Shown one piece after another: positions 51,272 to 60,340 of a DNA stretch of 64,000 nucleotides (its first letter is position 1; every line of letters starts with the position of its first letter). The notes beneath the pieces are model-generated. The model was not told the origin of the DNA. It was given only the letters and a program-made list of their open reading frames with translations, and searched no databases. The DNA lies in contig CAJUGP010000003.1 of the NCBI GenBank assembly GCA_910586365.1, forward strand, positions 24,939-88,938. The letters are read 5' to 3'. The stretch comes from an uncultured Christensenella sp. (lineage in GTDB: Bacteria > Bacillota > Clostridia > Christensenellales > Borkfalkiaceae). Position numbers and translations under genes: made by a program.

Positions 51272-52348
51272 ATGACGGGTTATGTATCGGCGAAGGAAGC
51301 GGCGAAAAAATGGAATATATCTCAAAGGCGAGTTTCGGTCTTGTGCGGCGAGCGTAGAATCGACGGAGCGGTGATGGTCGGCAATATGTGGATTATTCCG
51401 AGCGACGCCGCAAAGCCCGTCGATAAGCGCACCGTTCGCTACGGCAAGAAACAAGACGCGGCTATAAAGCCGTTTGTAAAGTGGGTCGGCGGAAAAAGCC
51501 AGCTGATGGACGAGCTCGAAAAAATGCTGCCGACCGAAAGCGAAACGTGCGTGACAAAGTATTGCGAGCCCATGGTCGGCGGCGGCGCGTTGTTTTTCAA
51601 CGTGCTGTCCAAACGCGATTTCGAGCAGTATTACATAAGTGATATCAATGCCGAGCTTATCAATGCGTATTCGACAATAAAAAGCGACGTCGACGGGCTA
51701 ATCGAAAAGTTGAAAGAGTTGAGCGCGCGGTTTTTCGCCGTAGACGAAAGCGACAAAAAGCTTTATTACTATTCGATTAGGGATAAATTCAACGGCACGA
51801 AGCTGTGCGAAGAAACCTCGACGGAAAAGGCGGCGTATTTCATATTTTTGAATAAAACTTGCTTTAACGGGCTGTATCGCGTAAACCGCGAGGGCAAATT
51901 CAACGTGCCTATGGGCGCGTATAAAAATCCCAAGATTTGCGACGAGGAAAACCTGCGCATTGTAAGCGAAGCGCTGCATAACGTGACAATCGTCTGCGGC
52001 GATTACTCGCTTGCCGAGCGGTTTATAGATAAAAACACGTTTGTGTATCTTGACCCGCCGTACCGCCCCATATCGAAAACGTCCGATTTTACGTCGTATA
52101 ATTCTCATTCGTTCGACGACGGCGAGCAAATTCGGCTTGCGAAATTCGCGGACGAAATAAACGCGCGCGGCGCTAAATTCGTGCTGAGCAATTCCGATCC
52201 GAAAAGCGTCAATCCCGACGATGCGTTTTTCGACGAGCTTTACAAGGCGTATGAAATCAAGCGCGTGTCGGCAGCCCGCATGATTAACAGTAAACCCGAC
52301 GGGCGCGGCAAAATCAATGAGCTACTTATAGGCAATCGAGGAGTTTAA
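51272..52348 (+). CDS. Dam-type adenine methyltransferase with N-terminal HTH domain
   Basis: 358 residues. Residues 1-50 (VSAKEAAKKWNISQRRVSVLCGERRIDGAVMVGNMWIIP) form an excisionase/MerR-like helix-turn-helix. The alpha-class MTase follows: SAM motif FVKWVGGKSQL, then YCEPMVGGGALFFNV and catalytic YLDPPYRPIS. With the DpnII gene four bases downstream, the target is expected to be GATC. The fused reader may autoregulate the operon. The gene itself contains the only GATC (52,196) found in 45.1-64 kb. Confidence 0.92.
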   Translation: MTGYVSAKEAAKKWNISQRRVSVLCGERRIDGAVMVGNMWIIPSDAAKPVDKRTVRYGKKQDAAIKPFVKWVGGKSQLMDELEKMLPTESETCVTKYCEPMVGGGALFFNVLSKRDFEQYYISDINAELINAYSTIKSDVDGLIEKLKELSARFFAVDESDKKLYYYSIRDKFNGTKLCEETSTEKAAYFIFLNKTCFNGLYRVNREGKFNVPMGAYKNPKICDEENLRIVSEALHNVTIVCGDYSLAERFIDKNTFVYLDPPYRPISKTSDFTSYNSHSFDDGEQIRLAKFADEINARGAKFVLSNSDPKSVNPDDAFFDELYKAYEIKRVSAARMINSKPDGRGKINELLIGNRGV

Positions 52349-52351
52349 CCC

Positions 52352-53212
52352 ATGAAAAGGAATTTCGACGAGTGGCTGAAAACCTTTAAGTCTAGCATTT
52401 GCGATTACGGCTACTATGTGGATTTTAAAAAGGTTTACGGCAATATCGACAATATCAAGGTCGAGTTGAACATACTCAATTCGCTTATAGGGTCGAAGAA
52501 TATCGAACGAGATTTTGCTAAGCTGATGAACGATTATCCGCAGGTTTTGAAATGTATTCCCGTTTTGCTCGCCGTTCGCAGTCGCGAGATTTACGCAATC
52601 GACGGGGGCGGGGAATATGTTTTCGATTTTCGCAAGCCCAATTACTCCGTTTCGGACTACGCAACGTTCATGCGGAAAACGGGGCTTTTCGACTTGCTTG
52701 CAAATCACGTCGTCAACAACCTCGTCGATTACGCCACGGGCGTGGAGGTCGGGCTTGACAGCAACGGTCGCAAAAATCGCGGTGGGCATTTAATGGAAAA
52801 TCTCGTCGAGGATTATCTTGTCAAGGCGGGGCTCGTCAAAGGCGAAACATACTTTAAGGAAATGAAGCTGTCCGCAATCGAAAGAAAATGGAATATTGAT
52901 TTGTCGGGAATTTCCAATCGGGGTAAAGCCGAAAAGCGATTCGACTTCGTCGTCAAAAAGGGAAAAACGATATACGCGATAGAAACGAATTTTTACTCGG
53001 GCGGCGGGTCGAAGCTGAACGAGACTGCAAGAAGCTACAAGACTATCGCATTAGAGGCAAAGCGAATCGACGGCTTCGCTTTCGTGTGGTTTACGGACGG
53101 CTTCGGGTGGAAATCGGCACGGCACAATTTGGAAGAAGCCTTCGACGTTTTGGACGATATGTATTGCATAGCCGATTTGGAAAACGGCGTAATCGAAAGC
53201 TTGTTCGATTAA
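52352..53212 (+). CDS. DpnII-type restriction endonuclease (GATC)
   Basis: 286 residues, normal for DpnII/MboI-like enzymes. MKRNFDEWLKTFKSSICDYGYYVDFKKVYGN, RSREIYAIDGGGEYVFDF and GRKNRGGHLMENLVEDYL are characteristic. The catalytic PD-(D/E)xK core is around KRFDFVVKKGKTIYAIETNFYSGGGSKLNE. It cuts unmethylated GATC; the adjacent Dam-type enzyme protects. Host DNA avoidance of GATC in this window agrees. Confidence 0.92.
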   Translation: MKRNFDEWLKTFKSSICDYGYYVDFKKVYGNIDNIKVELNILNSLIGSKNIERDFAKLMNDYPQVLKCIPVLLAVRSREIYAIDGGGEYVFDFRKPNYSVSDYATFMRKTGLFDLLANHVVNNLVDYATGVEVGLDSNGRKNRGGHLMENLVEDYLVKAGLVKGETYFKEMKLSAIERKWNIDLSGISNRGKAEKRFDFVVKKGKTIYAIETNFYSGGGSKLNETARSYKTIALEAKRIDGFAFVWFTDGFGWKSARHNLEEAFDVLDDMYCIADLENGVIESLFD

Positions 53213-53291
53213 CAGCGCGTGGGCGCGCCGAGTGAGCCGTTCGGCGATAGTAAGCCCGACGGCTAATAGCTTTTAAAAGGTGTGTTTGCTA

Positions 53292-53783
53292 ATGCGAAAG
53301 AGCCAACGAGAAATAAAGAGCCTGACGGAAATCGTCGAGGTTTTGGACAAATGTACGACGATACGGTTGGGCATTAACGACGGGGAGTTCCCGTACGTCG
53401 TGCCGCTGTCGTTCGGGTGGGAGCTTGCGGACGGAATGCTCCGCATATATTTCCATTGCGCGAAAGCGGGCAAGAAAATCGAGTTGCTTGCAAAAAACGA
53501 CGCCGTCGCCGTCGAGGCGGACGTGTTCAACGGGTACGTTAAGAGCGAGCGCGGCGTTACCGTCGATTACGAAAGCGTCATGGCGTACGGGCGCGCGCAC
53601 GCGGTGCGCGGCGAGGCGGCGGCGCACGGCTTGGAGCTTTTGCTCTCGCACTGCGGCGCTTCGGAATATTCGGCGCGCGAGTGCGTCGATACCGATATCG
53701 TTGCGGTGTATCGAATAGATATAGAAAAGATTTTCGGCAAAAAGCGGTTTTTCAAAAACGACGATTTACACGGAGCGGAATGA
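53292..53783 (+). CDS. Pyridoxamine 5'-phosphate oxidase-like (Nim/FMN-binding) protein
   Basis: 163 residues from ATG 53292 (in-frame GTG 53280 is possible). CTTIRLGINDGEFPYVVPLSFG and RIYFHCAKAGKKIELLAKN are the split-barrel FMN-binding pattern of the NimA-like branch, where a His or nearby residue holds FMN. Usually a flavin reductase of anaerobes. After it, 53,784-53,931 holds no gene. Confidence 0.85.
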   Translation: MRKSQREIKSLTEIVEVLDKCTTIRLGINDGEFPYVVPLSFGWELADGMLRIYFHCAKAGKKIELLAKNDAVAVEADVFNGYVKSERGVTVDYESVMAYGRAHAVRGEAAAHGLELLLSHCGASEYSARECVDTDIVAVYRIDIEKIFGKKRFFKNDDLHGAE

Positions 53784-53931
53784 ACCGAACCAAGCTCGCA
53801 AACGGCAGGGCGGTTGCGGCGGCACGTTCGGCGACTTCCGCCCGCTGAGCGAGGTCGTCAAAAAAACGCTCAAATTATCGTCAAAAGGGCGTTGCGATAG
53901 CGCTTGTGTCGCTTTTTGCTGATAAAAAGCC

Positions 53932-54426
53932 TTACGCCTCGTCTATTACTTTTTGCGCGGCTTTGCGGACGTTTTCCGCTTTGCTCGCAAGCTCGTTTAA
54001 TTTGTCGGTCCATTCCGATTCGAATTTTGCCTTAGCTTTTTTGAACTTGACTTTTTTGACAATAAGATAAATAAAGAACGTAAAGGGCGGAATGGGCATA
54101 AAGACCATTACAAAATCCAAGCAGCCGCCAAGCGCTTTCTTTTGGGGCTTGTTGCGCAGGATTGACGACCTTTGCGCCGTAATCGATTCGTATTCTTCTT
54201 CGAGCGCTTTTATTTCGCCGTACCATACGCTGTTCTTTTCGCGCGAAAAAGTCAGTTTGTTGTAGGTTGTGGTTCTGACGGTCGTGCCGCCGGGATACCA
54301 TAAGTTTTCCTTATCCGAAAATTTTTGATTATCCGTCATTTCCCAACCGAACGACTGCCATATCTTTATGGCGTTTTCGATTTCGTAATCGCTCGGATAT
54401 ACCTGAATGATTTTGGTTTCTCTCAT
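53932..54426 (-). CDS. Membrane-linked protein of unknown function
   Basis: 164 residues. A soluble N-terminus (IIQVYPSDYEIENAIKIWQSFGWE) with a charged coiled region, one membrane hairpin (FVMVFMPIPPFTFFIYLIV) and a Lys-rich helical tail. It is divergent from the XRE regulator, sharing the operator region. No family recognised. Confidence 0.5.
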   Translation of the reverse strand: MRETKIIQVYPSDYEIENAIKIWQSFGWEMTDNQKFSDKENLWYPGGTTVRTTTYNKLTFSREKNSVWYGEIKALEEEYESITAQRSSILRNKPQKKALGGCLDFVMVFMPIPPFTFFIYLIVKKVKFKKAKAKFESEWTDKLNELASKAENVRKAAQKVIDEA

Positions 54427-54486
54427 AATTCACCTTTCGTTAACTTGTATTTTTCGCATATACATGCAACGCTTACAGTATATCAC

Positions 54487-54528
54487 TCAATATATTGAAT
54501 TGTCAAATATTTACTCAATAAATTTAGT
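54487..54528. promoter_or_regulatory. Operator-like palindromes between divergent genes
   Basis: TCAATATATTGA (54,487-54,498) is a perfect 12-base palindrome, and ACTCAATAAATTTAGT (54,513-54,528) is a near-palindrome (7-2-7, one mismatch). They share TCAAT and lie just before the XRE gene, so they are probably its binding sites. Confidence 0.55.
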
Positions 54529-54539
54529 AAAATTATAGG

Positions 54540-54746
54540 GTGAAGATTTTTGCCGAAAGATTAAAAGAACTGCGGTTGGAGAAGAACATAAGCCAAGGTA
54601 AGTTGGCGATGCTTTTGGAGGTAAGCCCCGCAGTGGTATGTTATTGGGAAACGGACCGCAGCGAGCCGACGGCACCGAATTTGGTCAAAATTTCCGATTT
54701 CTTTGACGTGAGCGTCGATTATTTGCTCGGCAGAACCTTGTCGTGA
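54540..54746 (+). CDS. Small XRE-family regulator
   Basis: 68 residues from GTG 54540. A single helix-turn-helix: LRLEKNISQGKLAMLLEVSPAVVCYWETDRSEP, then KISDFFDVSVDYLLGR. It has no ribosome site, with a TAAAAT box only a few bases upstream, so its mRNA may have little or no leader. It probably represses itself and the divergent membrane gene. Confidence 0.82.
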   Translation: MKIFAERLKELRLEKNISQGKLAMLLEVSPAVVCYWETDRSEPTAPNLVKISDFFDVSVDYLLGRTLS

Positions 54747-54818
54747 CTTGCGGAAATGCTTAAAAGCGCGACAGCCCGACGCTGCGTGCCAAACGGTAAA
54801 ACGGAGTAGGGAGACGGT

Positions 54819-56207
54819 ATGAAGATAAAAGCAATAACGGCATGCTTTGCGGCGTTTGTCGCGGCGATAGCAATTTCGGGTTGTTCCGACGTTACGCCCG
54901 AGCACGGAGAGGTACAGCCGCTCGATTATAACGAGAGCGTCGCGGCGATAGACAATCCCGATGCGGGGTTTTATCGTCCGATATATGTGCGCGTAACCGA
55001 GAACGGCGTTTCATACAACGAAAACATAGTTAACGCGTCGGCGCGGCTTTATCATTTGCGCTGCGATATAAGCGCGTTTTCGGCGGCGGTGAACGGCGTA
55101 GCGGATAAGCCGCTCACGCAGGCGGCATTAGGCGGGTTGAACGATATGCTGGCGTATCTCAGAGCGAACGATAAAAACGCGGTTGTAAGGTTTGCATACG
55201 ATAGCGAGTATCGCGGCGAGGCAAACAAAGAGCCGACGTTGCCCGTCATTTTGCAGCACGTCGAGCAGTTATGCGGGGTGCTGGACGATTATTCCGCCAC
55301 GGTCACCGCCGTCGAGACGGGATTGATTGGACCGTGGGGCGAAATGCACACAAGCGCCATAGCGAATGCGGAGCATATTACGCCGATTGTCGATGCGTTT
55401 TTGACGCGGCTGTCGAACGTTCCCGTTTTGGTAAGAACGCCTAAAATGATATACGACTATATCGGCATTACGGGCGACGACGCCGAGGACTACGTCGTGG
55501 GGGCTTCGGATAAGGCGTACTATCTCGGCTTGTATAACGACGGTTATCTCGGCTCGGACACGGACCTCGACACTTACGCCGACAGGGATAGAGATATCGC
55601 ATTTTTGAGCGGACAAACGGCGCACTTGCCGTTCGGCGGCGAGGTGACCGTGCCCGACAGCACTTTGCATGATATTGACGTTTGCGTGCCCGAAATGTTC
55701 CGAATTCATTTAAGCTACCTCAATTTGGAATGGGACAATCGCGTAATAGATAAATGGAAGAACAGTCTATATACGAGCGACAGCGGCAACGACAAAGCAT
55801 ACTACGGCAAGACGGCTTTCGAATATATATCCAATCGCATGGGCTATCGTTTTGTGATAAAAAAGTCGATTATAGGCGTTAATGACGATGCGAGCGAAGT
55901 GCGCGTAGAGCTCGACCTTGAAAACGTCGGATTCGGCAATATGAACAAACGCAAGCGCGCCGCGCTTGTGTTCGCAGACGGGAACGGCGAAATAAAAGCC
56001 GTAGAGCAGGCAGGAGAGTTTGCGGGCGAAACAAAAGTCGCGTATTCGGCGTCTGTCGAGCTCGAAAGCGGCGATTACGACGTATATTTGCGGCTTTACG
56101 GCGACGAACTCGACGGGGCGCCGTTATACTGCGTCCGCTTCGCAAACGACGGACTGTGGAATGCGAATATCAAAGCAAACAAAATCGGAAGCGTTAAAAA
56201 GCGATGA
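54819..56207 (+). CDS. Secreted lipoprotein with DUF4874/DUF4832 domains
   Basis: 462 residues. A lipoprotein signal ends at AISGCSDV. The DUF4874 part has IDNPDAGFYRPIYV and RLYHLRCDISAFSAAV, then TAVETGLIGPWGEMHTS, a barrel resembling glycoside hydrolases with acidic residues at strand ends. The C-terminal beta-sandwich (DUF4832) is RMGYRFVIKKS ... LDLENVGFGNMNK. Likely cell-surface carbohydrate binding or hydrolysis, common in gut Firmicutes. Confidence 0.88.
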   Translation: MKIKAITACFAAFVAAIAISGCSDVTPEHGEVQPLDYNESVAAIDNPDAGFYRPIYVRVTENGVSYNENIVNASARLYHLRCDISAFSAAVNGVADKPLTQAALGGLNDMLAYLRANDKNAVVRFAYDSEYRGEANKEPTLPVILQHVEQLCGVLDDYSATVTAVETGLIGPWGEMHTSAIANAEHITPIVDAFLTRLSNVPVLVRTPKMIYDYIGITGDDAEDYVVGASDKAYYLGLYNDGYLGSDTDLDTYADRDRDIAFLSGQTAHLPFGGEVTVPDSTLHDIDVCVPEMFRIHLSYLNLEWDNRVIDKWKNSLYTSDSGNDKAYYGKTAFEYISNRMGYRFVIKKSIIGVNDDASEVRVELDLENVGFGNMNKRKRAALVFADGNGEIKAVEQAGEFAGETKVAYSASVELESGDYDVYLRLYGDELDGAPLYCVRFANDGLWNANIKANKIGSVKKR

Positions 56208-56303
56208 TATTTATGTAAACGGTTGCGTTTTTCGCTACGCCGTGGTATAATGCAATCAATAAATCGGGGCGCGCAAAGCGCGGCCGCCGAAAAACGGTGA
56301 AAA

Positions 56304-56434
56304 ATGAAGAAGCTTTCTTGCTAATCGAATAATGCGGACTTGCGATTTTTTCGCATGCCCGCGTTTTTTGCAAGAAGGTATCTGACTTAAACTATTCGGA
56401 GTTGTGAGACGCTTTCTCACGGCTCCGTTTTTTT
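56304..56434 (+). promoter_or_regulatory. Attenuator with leader peptide upstream of the ABC-F gene
   Basis: A six-residue leader ORF MKKLSC (56,304-56,324) is followed by two terminator hairpins: GCGG...CCGC with TTTTTT (56,334-56,369), and GGAG..GTGAG...CTCAC..CTCC with seven T (56,398-56,434). The leader ORF includes CTTTCTTGC, which can pair with GCAAGAAGG (56,370-56,378) in an alternative fold. This is the layout of ribosome-stalling attenuation at antibiotic-resistance ABC-F genes. Confidence 0.7.
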
Positions 56435-56447
56435 CGGAGGAATTTTT

Positions 56448-57929
56448 ATGTCGTTGATAAACGTTACGGGTTTGACTTTTTCTTATGACGGCGGATATAA
56501 AAACGTGTTCGACAACGCGAGCTTTTCGCTCGACACCGATTGGCGGCTCGGGCTTGTGGGGCGAAACGGCAGGGGCAAGACCACGTTCTTAAAGCTGCTC
56601 GCGGGCGAGTACGAGTATTCGGGAAAAATTTCCGCGAGCGTACGGTTTACGTATTTCCCGTTCGCAGTCGCCGACGCGTCGCGTACGGTGTGCGAGGTGT
56701 TGCGCGACGTTTGCGTCGCCGAGGAGTGGGAGCTTTTGCGCGAGTTTTCGTATTTAAGCATAGACCCCGCCGCGCTGTACGCGCCGTTTTGCGCGCTGTC
56801 GAGCGGCGAGCAGACCAAAGCGCTGTTGGCGGGGCTGTTCGTAGACGACGGGCGGTTTTTGTTGATTGACGAACCGACCAATCACTTGGACGCCGCCGCG
56901 CGCGCCGTCGTCGCCGAGTACTTAAAGCGTAAGCGCGGGTTTATACTCGTGTCGCACGACCGCGCGTTTTTGGACGGGTGCGTGGACCATATTATGTCCA
57001 TAAACAAAACGAATATCGAGGTGTGCGCGGGCACGTTTTCGAGCTGGCTCGCCGATTTCGAGCGACGGCAGGCGTTCGAGCAGGCGCAAAACGCGCAGCT
57101 CAAAAAGGACATAGCGCGGCTTTCCGCGGCGGCGAGCCGCACGTCGGCATGGGCGGATAAGACCGAGGCGTCCAAGTACGGCAAGGCGAGCTCGGGGCTC
57201 AAACAGGACAAAGGCTACGTGGGGCACAAGGCGGCAAAGGTAATGCGCCGCGCCAAAGCCGCCGAGGACAGAGCGCAGACCGCAATCGAGCGGAAAAGTG
57301 GGCTGATGAAAAACGTCGAGACGAGCGAAAAGCTCAAACTCGACGCGCTCGATTACCGCGCGGAGCGGCTCGTTTCGGTGTCGGCGGCGGAAATAATATA
57401 CGACGGAAAAATCGTGAGCACGCCCGTGTCGTTCGAGCTGTTGCGCGGCGAATGCGTCGCGCTTTGCGGCGGCAACGGCAGCGGCAAAAGCAGCGTGTTA
57501 AAGCTTGTTTTGGGCGCGGATATCGCGCACACGGGCTCGGTGAGCGTCGCGTCGGGCTTGATAATCTCGTACGTGCCGCAAACGTCCGACGGTTTGCGCG
57601 GCACGCTCGGCGAGTTTGCGGCGGAGTGCGGTATAGACAGGTCGCTGTTTACGGCGATTTTGAACAAAACGGGGTTCGGCAATGCCGATTACGACGGGGA
57701 TATCGCAGCGTTTTCGCAAGGTCAAAAAAAGAAGGTGCTCATAGCCAAAAGCCTATGCGAGCGCGCGCACCTGTACGTGTGGGACGAGCCGCTCAATTAC
57801 ATAGATATCTATTCGCGACTGCAAATAGAGCGATTGCTGCAAGAGTTTAAGCCGACTATGATTTTCGTCGAGCACGACCGCGCTTTTACGGAGAAGATAG
57901 CGACTAAGCTTGTTCGCTTGGGTGAATAG
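56448..57929 (+). CDS. ABC-F ribosomal protection protein (Lsa/CplR-like)
   Basis: 493 residues with two ATPase domains and no membrane part. Walker A sites are GRNGRGKTTF and GGNGSGKSSV; signatures LSSGEQTKALLA and FSQGQKKKVLIAKSL; Walker B LLIDEPTNHLD and YVWDEPLNYID. The N-terminus LINVTGLTFSYDGGYKNVFDNASF closely follows the Lsa branch, which removes lincosamides, pleuromutilins and streptogramin A from the ribosome. The upstream attenuator supports drug-induced expression. The interdomain linker is Lys/Ala-rich. Confidence 0.93.
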   Translation: MSLINVTGLTFSYDGGYKNVFDNASFSLDTDWRLGLVGRNGRGKTTFLKLLAGEYEYSGKISASVRFTYFPFAVADASRTVCEVLRDVCVAEEWELLREFSYLSIDPAALYAPFCALSSGEQTKALLAGLFVDDGRFLLIDEPTNHLDAAARAVVAEYLKRKRGFILVSHDRAFLDGCVDHIMSINKTNIEVCAGTFSSWLADFERRQAFEQAQNAQLKKDIARLSAAASRTSAWADKTEASKYGKASSGLKQDKGYVGHKAAKVMRRAKAAEDRAQTAIERKSGLMKNVETSEKLKLDALDYRAERLVSVSAAEIIYDGKIVSTPVSFELLRGECVALCGGNGSGKSSVLKLVLGADIAHTGSVSVASGLIISYVPQTSDGLRGTLGEFAAECGIDRSLFTAILNKTGFGNADYDGDIAAFSQGQKKKVLIAKSLCERAHLYVWDEPLNYIDIYSRLQIERLLQEFKPTMIFVEHDRAFTEKIATKLVRLGE

Positions 57930-58467
57930 GCGCTGCTTTGATAAACATTACCTTATCGTATCGCGGCGAGTATGCGACGGTTATATCTCTGTCGGCGTAT
58001 TTAAAGTAAACGTATGAATATACATGTACGCCCTTGCGCTCGCTTTTGCGTATAATGCGCTTGCTGTACAGCTTGAATTCGACCCTTACGGCAATGCCAA
58101 ACCTGCGCGTGTACGTGGTGTCCGGCGTTTTAACGTGCGCGGCGTCGACGACAATCGCGTCTTTCAGCCATTCGCCGACCGTTTTCTTTTTTCTGTTTAA
58201 AAAGACGATAAGAAAAATTTCGCCTGCGATAAAAATAAAAAAGGTCATGCCGCATATAGCGGCTGTGAAATCGTCGAATAATCGTTCGCCCGTCAGGCGC
58301 ATGCCGATTGCGGCTATCGCCAATGCCGTTGCGCAAACGCTCGTAAATACAAGGAGCGCGACGGCGAGCGTATGCAACCACTTGCTCGTGTACGTATTTC
58401 CTTCAAGCGTCGCGTCGATATCGTGCGGCTGTATTTGCGATTGTGTCGCGCTCGGATAATTTTTCAT
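57904..58467 (-). CDS. Membrane protein of unknown function
   Basis: 187 residues. Two helices (about residues 32-55 and 70-90), then a basic linker and a beta-rich cytoplasmic domain (TRRFGIAVRVEFKLYSKR). Convergent with, and overlapping, the ABC-F gene by 26 bases. No family recognised. A 16-codon remnant (MREFIERHRAEAENLS) at 58,546 lies beyond it. Confidence 0.5.
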   Translation of the reverse strand: MKNYPSATQSQIQPHDIDATLEGNTYTSKWLHTLAVALLVFTSVCATALAIAAIGMRLTGERLFDDFTAAICGMTFFIFIAGEIFLIVFLNRKKKTVGEWLKDAIVVDAAHVKTPDTTYTRRFGIAVRVEFKLYSKRIIRKSERKGVHVYSYVYFKYADRDITVAYSPRYDKVMFIKAAPIHPSEQA

Positions 58468-58637
58468 ATATACATTTTAGCACAATATGTAACGCTTTGC
58501 AAGGCTTGCGTTTGTCTGCGGCGCTCGAATTTGACCGAGGCGTATATGCGGGAATTTATAGAGCGGCATAGAGCCGAGGCGGAGAATTTATCATAAAAAA
58601 CGGCCTGCGCGGAGCTTGCCGCTTTATAGCGTGTCAA

Positions 58638-59498
58638 TCAAAACAGCACGAGTAAGAATCCGACGAGCACGCCGATAAACAGCGACAGCGCGGGGAGCTT
58701 GCTTTTCCACATTAGTATCGACTCGGGCAGCAGCTCGCCGAACACCACGTACAGCATTGCGCCGCTGGCAAAGCCGAGCGACAGCGTGAGCATGATTTTA
58801 TTGATGCCGCCGAGCGCAAAGCCCATGACCGCGCCGATTACCGTGGGCAGCCCGCTGAGCGCGGTGAGCAAAATTGATTTCGCTTTGCCCATGCCGCCCG
58901 AAATAAGCGGCACGGACACCGCCATACCCTCGGGGATGTTATGCAGCCCGATTACGATTGCCATGATAAAGCCGCTGCCCGAGAACAGGTTGGCGGTCAC
59001 GTCGGGCGTGACGGCGTACGTCGCGCCGATTACCATGCCCTCGGGCAGATTGTGCAGCGCAATCGCGCTCATCATGACGAGCCCCGCGATAAAGAGGTTC
59101 GAGTTTGCGTTTTTGTGCGATTCGAGGTGGTTGGAGTGGATTAGCTCGTCGAGGTCGTCCGCCGTGGCGGGGTGGTTCTCGTCGATGTGCTTGACTTCGC
59201 GGTTTGTGCGCTTGTCGATTGCGTAGTTGAGCAGATATACGACGGCGTAACCGACCGCCACCGCCGCGACAATCACGAACGGGATATACGACGGCAGCTC
59301 GCCCGCGCGCATCATTTCGATAGGCTCGCTCATAAGGTCGAAGCAAACGACGGCGAGCATTATGCCCGCGGCGAACGACAGCAAAAGACTGACGATTTTA
59401 TTCGACTCGCGGCGCAGCACCGCGCCGACGACTCCGCCGAGCCCCGTGCCGCCCACGCCCGATATAAAGGTTATAATGACGATTGCGAGATAGTTCAT
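58638..59498 (-). CDS. ZIP-family metal transporter
   Basis: 286 residues from ATG 59498. Eight helices with the metal-site motifs IALHNLPEGMVIG and VIGLHNIPEGMAVS in helices 4 and 5, and a His-containing cytoplasmic loop. Imports Zn2+ or another divalent metal. Single-gene unit. Confidence 0.93.
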   Translation of the reverse strand: MNYLAIVIITFISGVGGTGLGGVVGAVLRRESNKIVSLLLSFAAGIMLAVVCFDLMSEPIEMMRAGELPSYIPFVIVAAVAVGYAVVYLLNYAIDKRTNREVKHIDENHPATADDLDELIHSNHLESHKNANSNLFIAGLVMMSAIALHNLPEGMVIGATYAVTPDVTANLFSGSGFIMAIVIGLHNIPEGMAVSVPLISGGMGKAKSILLTALSGLPTVIGAVMGFALGGINKIMLTLSLGFASGAMLYVVFGELLPESILMWKSKLPALSLFIGVLVGFLLVLF

Positions 59499-59669
59499 AG
59501 TTTTGCCTTTGTGCGGCGCATTGCGCATGCGCCGTTAATTATAATAAACCAAAATCGCGAAAAACGCAAGCGCGCGCGCCTCGGTGCGAGAAAAACGGCA
59601 AAAACAATATCTATTTACGATGAATTTCAAACGCCGAAGATAAAAGAGTAGGGCTTAGTTGCTTAAACG

Positions 59670-60095
59670 TCAGTCTATATATTTGCATTTCCAAGCGGAA
59701 AGGTCGGGGCGCTTGCCGAATTCTATAAAATCGGTAAATATTTTTTTGACGGCGTAAAAGTCGTCGGTTTGGAGAATATACAGCAGCAATTTCTCGCAAG
59801 CGTCGATATGCGTAATGCAAACGCAAAAGCAGTTGCTTTTTACTTTGCGCGAGAATAGCTTGTATGCGATTTTGTGATATGCCGCTATTTCGAATATGCC
59901 CGAAATTTCGGGCACGGCGTTTATTATAACGTCGGCACGATTGCGCGTCGCCTGCTCGTAAGCCGAGCGCAGCTTGTCGAATTGCTCGTTTAAGCAGTTC
60001 GCCGATATCAATTCGCGGCTGTGCTCTTTTATGTCGTCCTCGTCGAAGCAATCGATTCCTATTGCGTCGAAACGATAATACAACTTACTGTCCAT
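59670..60095 (-). CDS. Protein of unknown function, 141 aa
   Basis: From ATG 60095. Mixed alpha/beta with Cys residues: YYRFDAIGIDCFDEDDIKEHS, NRADVIINAVPEISGIFE, NCFCVCITHIDACEKLL. No motif recognised. It is the last host-like gene before the AT-rich defence cluster. Confidence 0.45.
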   Translation of the reverse strand: MDSKLYYRFDAIGIDCFDEDDIKEHSRELISANCLNEQFDKLRSAYEQATRNRADVIINAVPEISGIFEIAAYHKIAYKLFSRKVKSNCFCVCITHIDACEKLLLYILQTDDFYAVKKIFTDFIEFGKRPDLSAWKCKYID

Positions 60096-60340
60096 CTTAA
60101 TACCCCATGTGAAAAAATTTATTTTTAATGCCGAAAACAAAATTAACGAGCGATTGGTTAATAGTCGAGTTATATAGCCGATTTTACATTAATGCCTCTA
60201 AATGTGTTACACGTTACGGGGTGGCGTGGTAATACTATACGCCACTGTGCGGGCGCCTGTCGCCGCCCACAGATTGCCGTTTATACGTCAAAAGTGTGAC
60301 AGTGTGACATAGTGGCGTATCAAGTAATATTAATAATTAC
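60096..60340. repeat. Structured intergenic region with short repeats
   Basis: GTGGCGT...ACGCCAC (about 60,222-60,246), a GC-rich stem around 60,246-60,273, and the 10-base inverted pair ATACGCCACT (60,237-60,246) / AGTGGCGTAT (60,311-60,320) lie beside a direct repeat GTGTGACA (60,294-60,309). They sit exactly at the change from host-like to AT-rich DNA. No gene. Confidence 0.5.
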
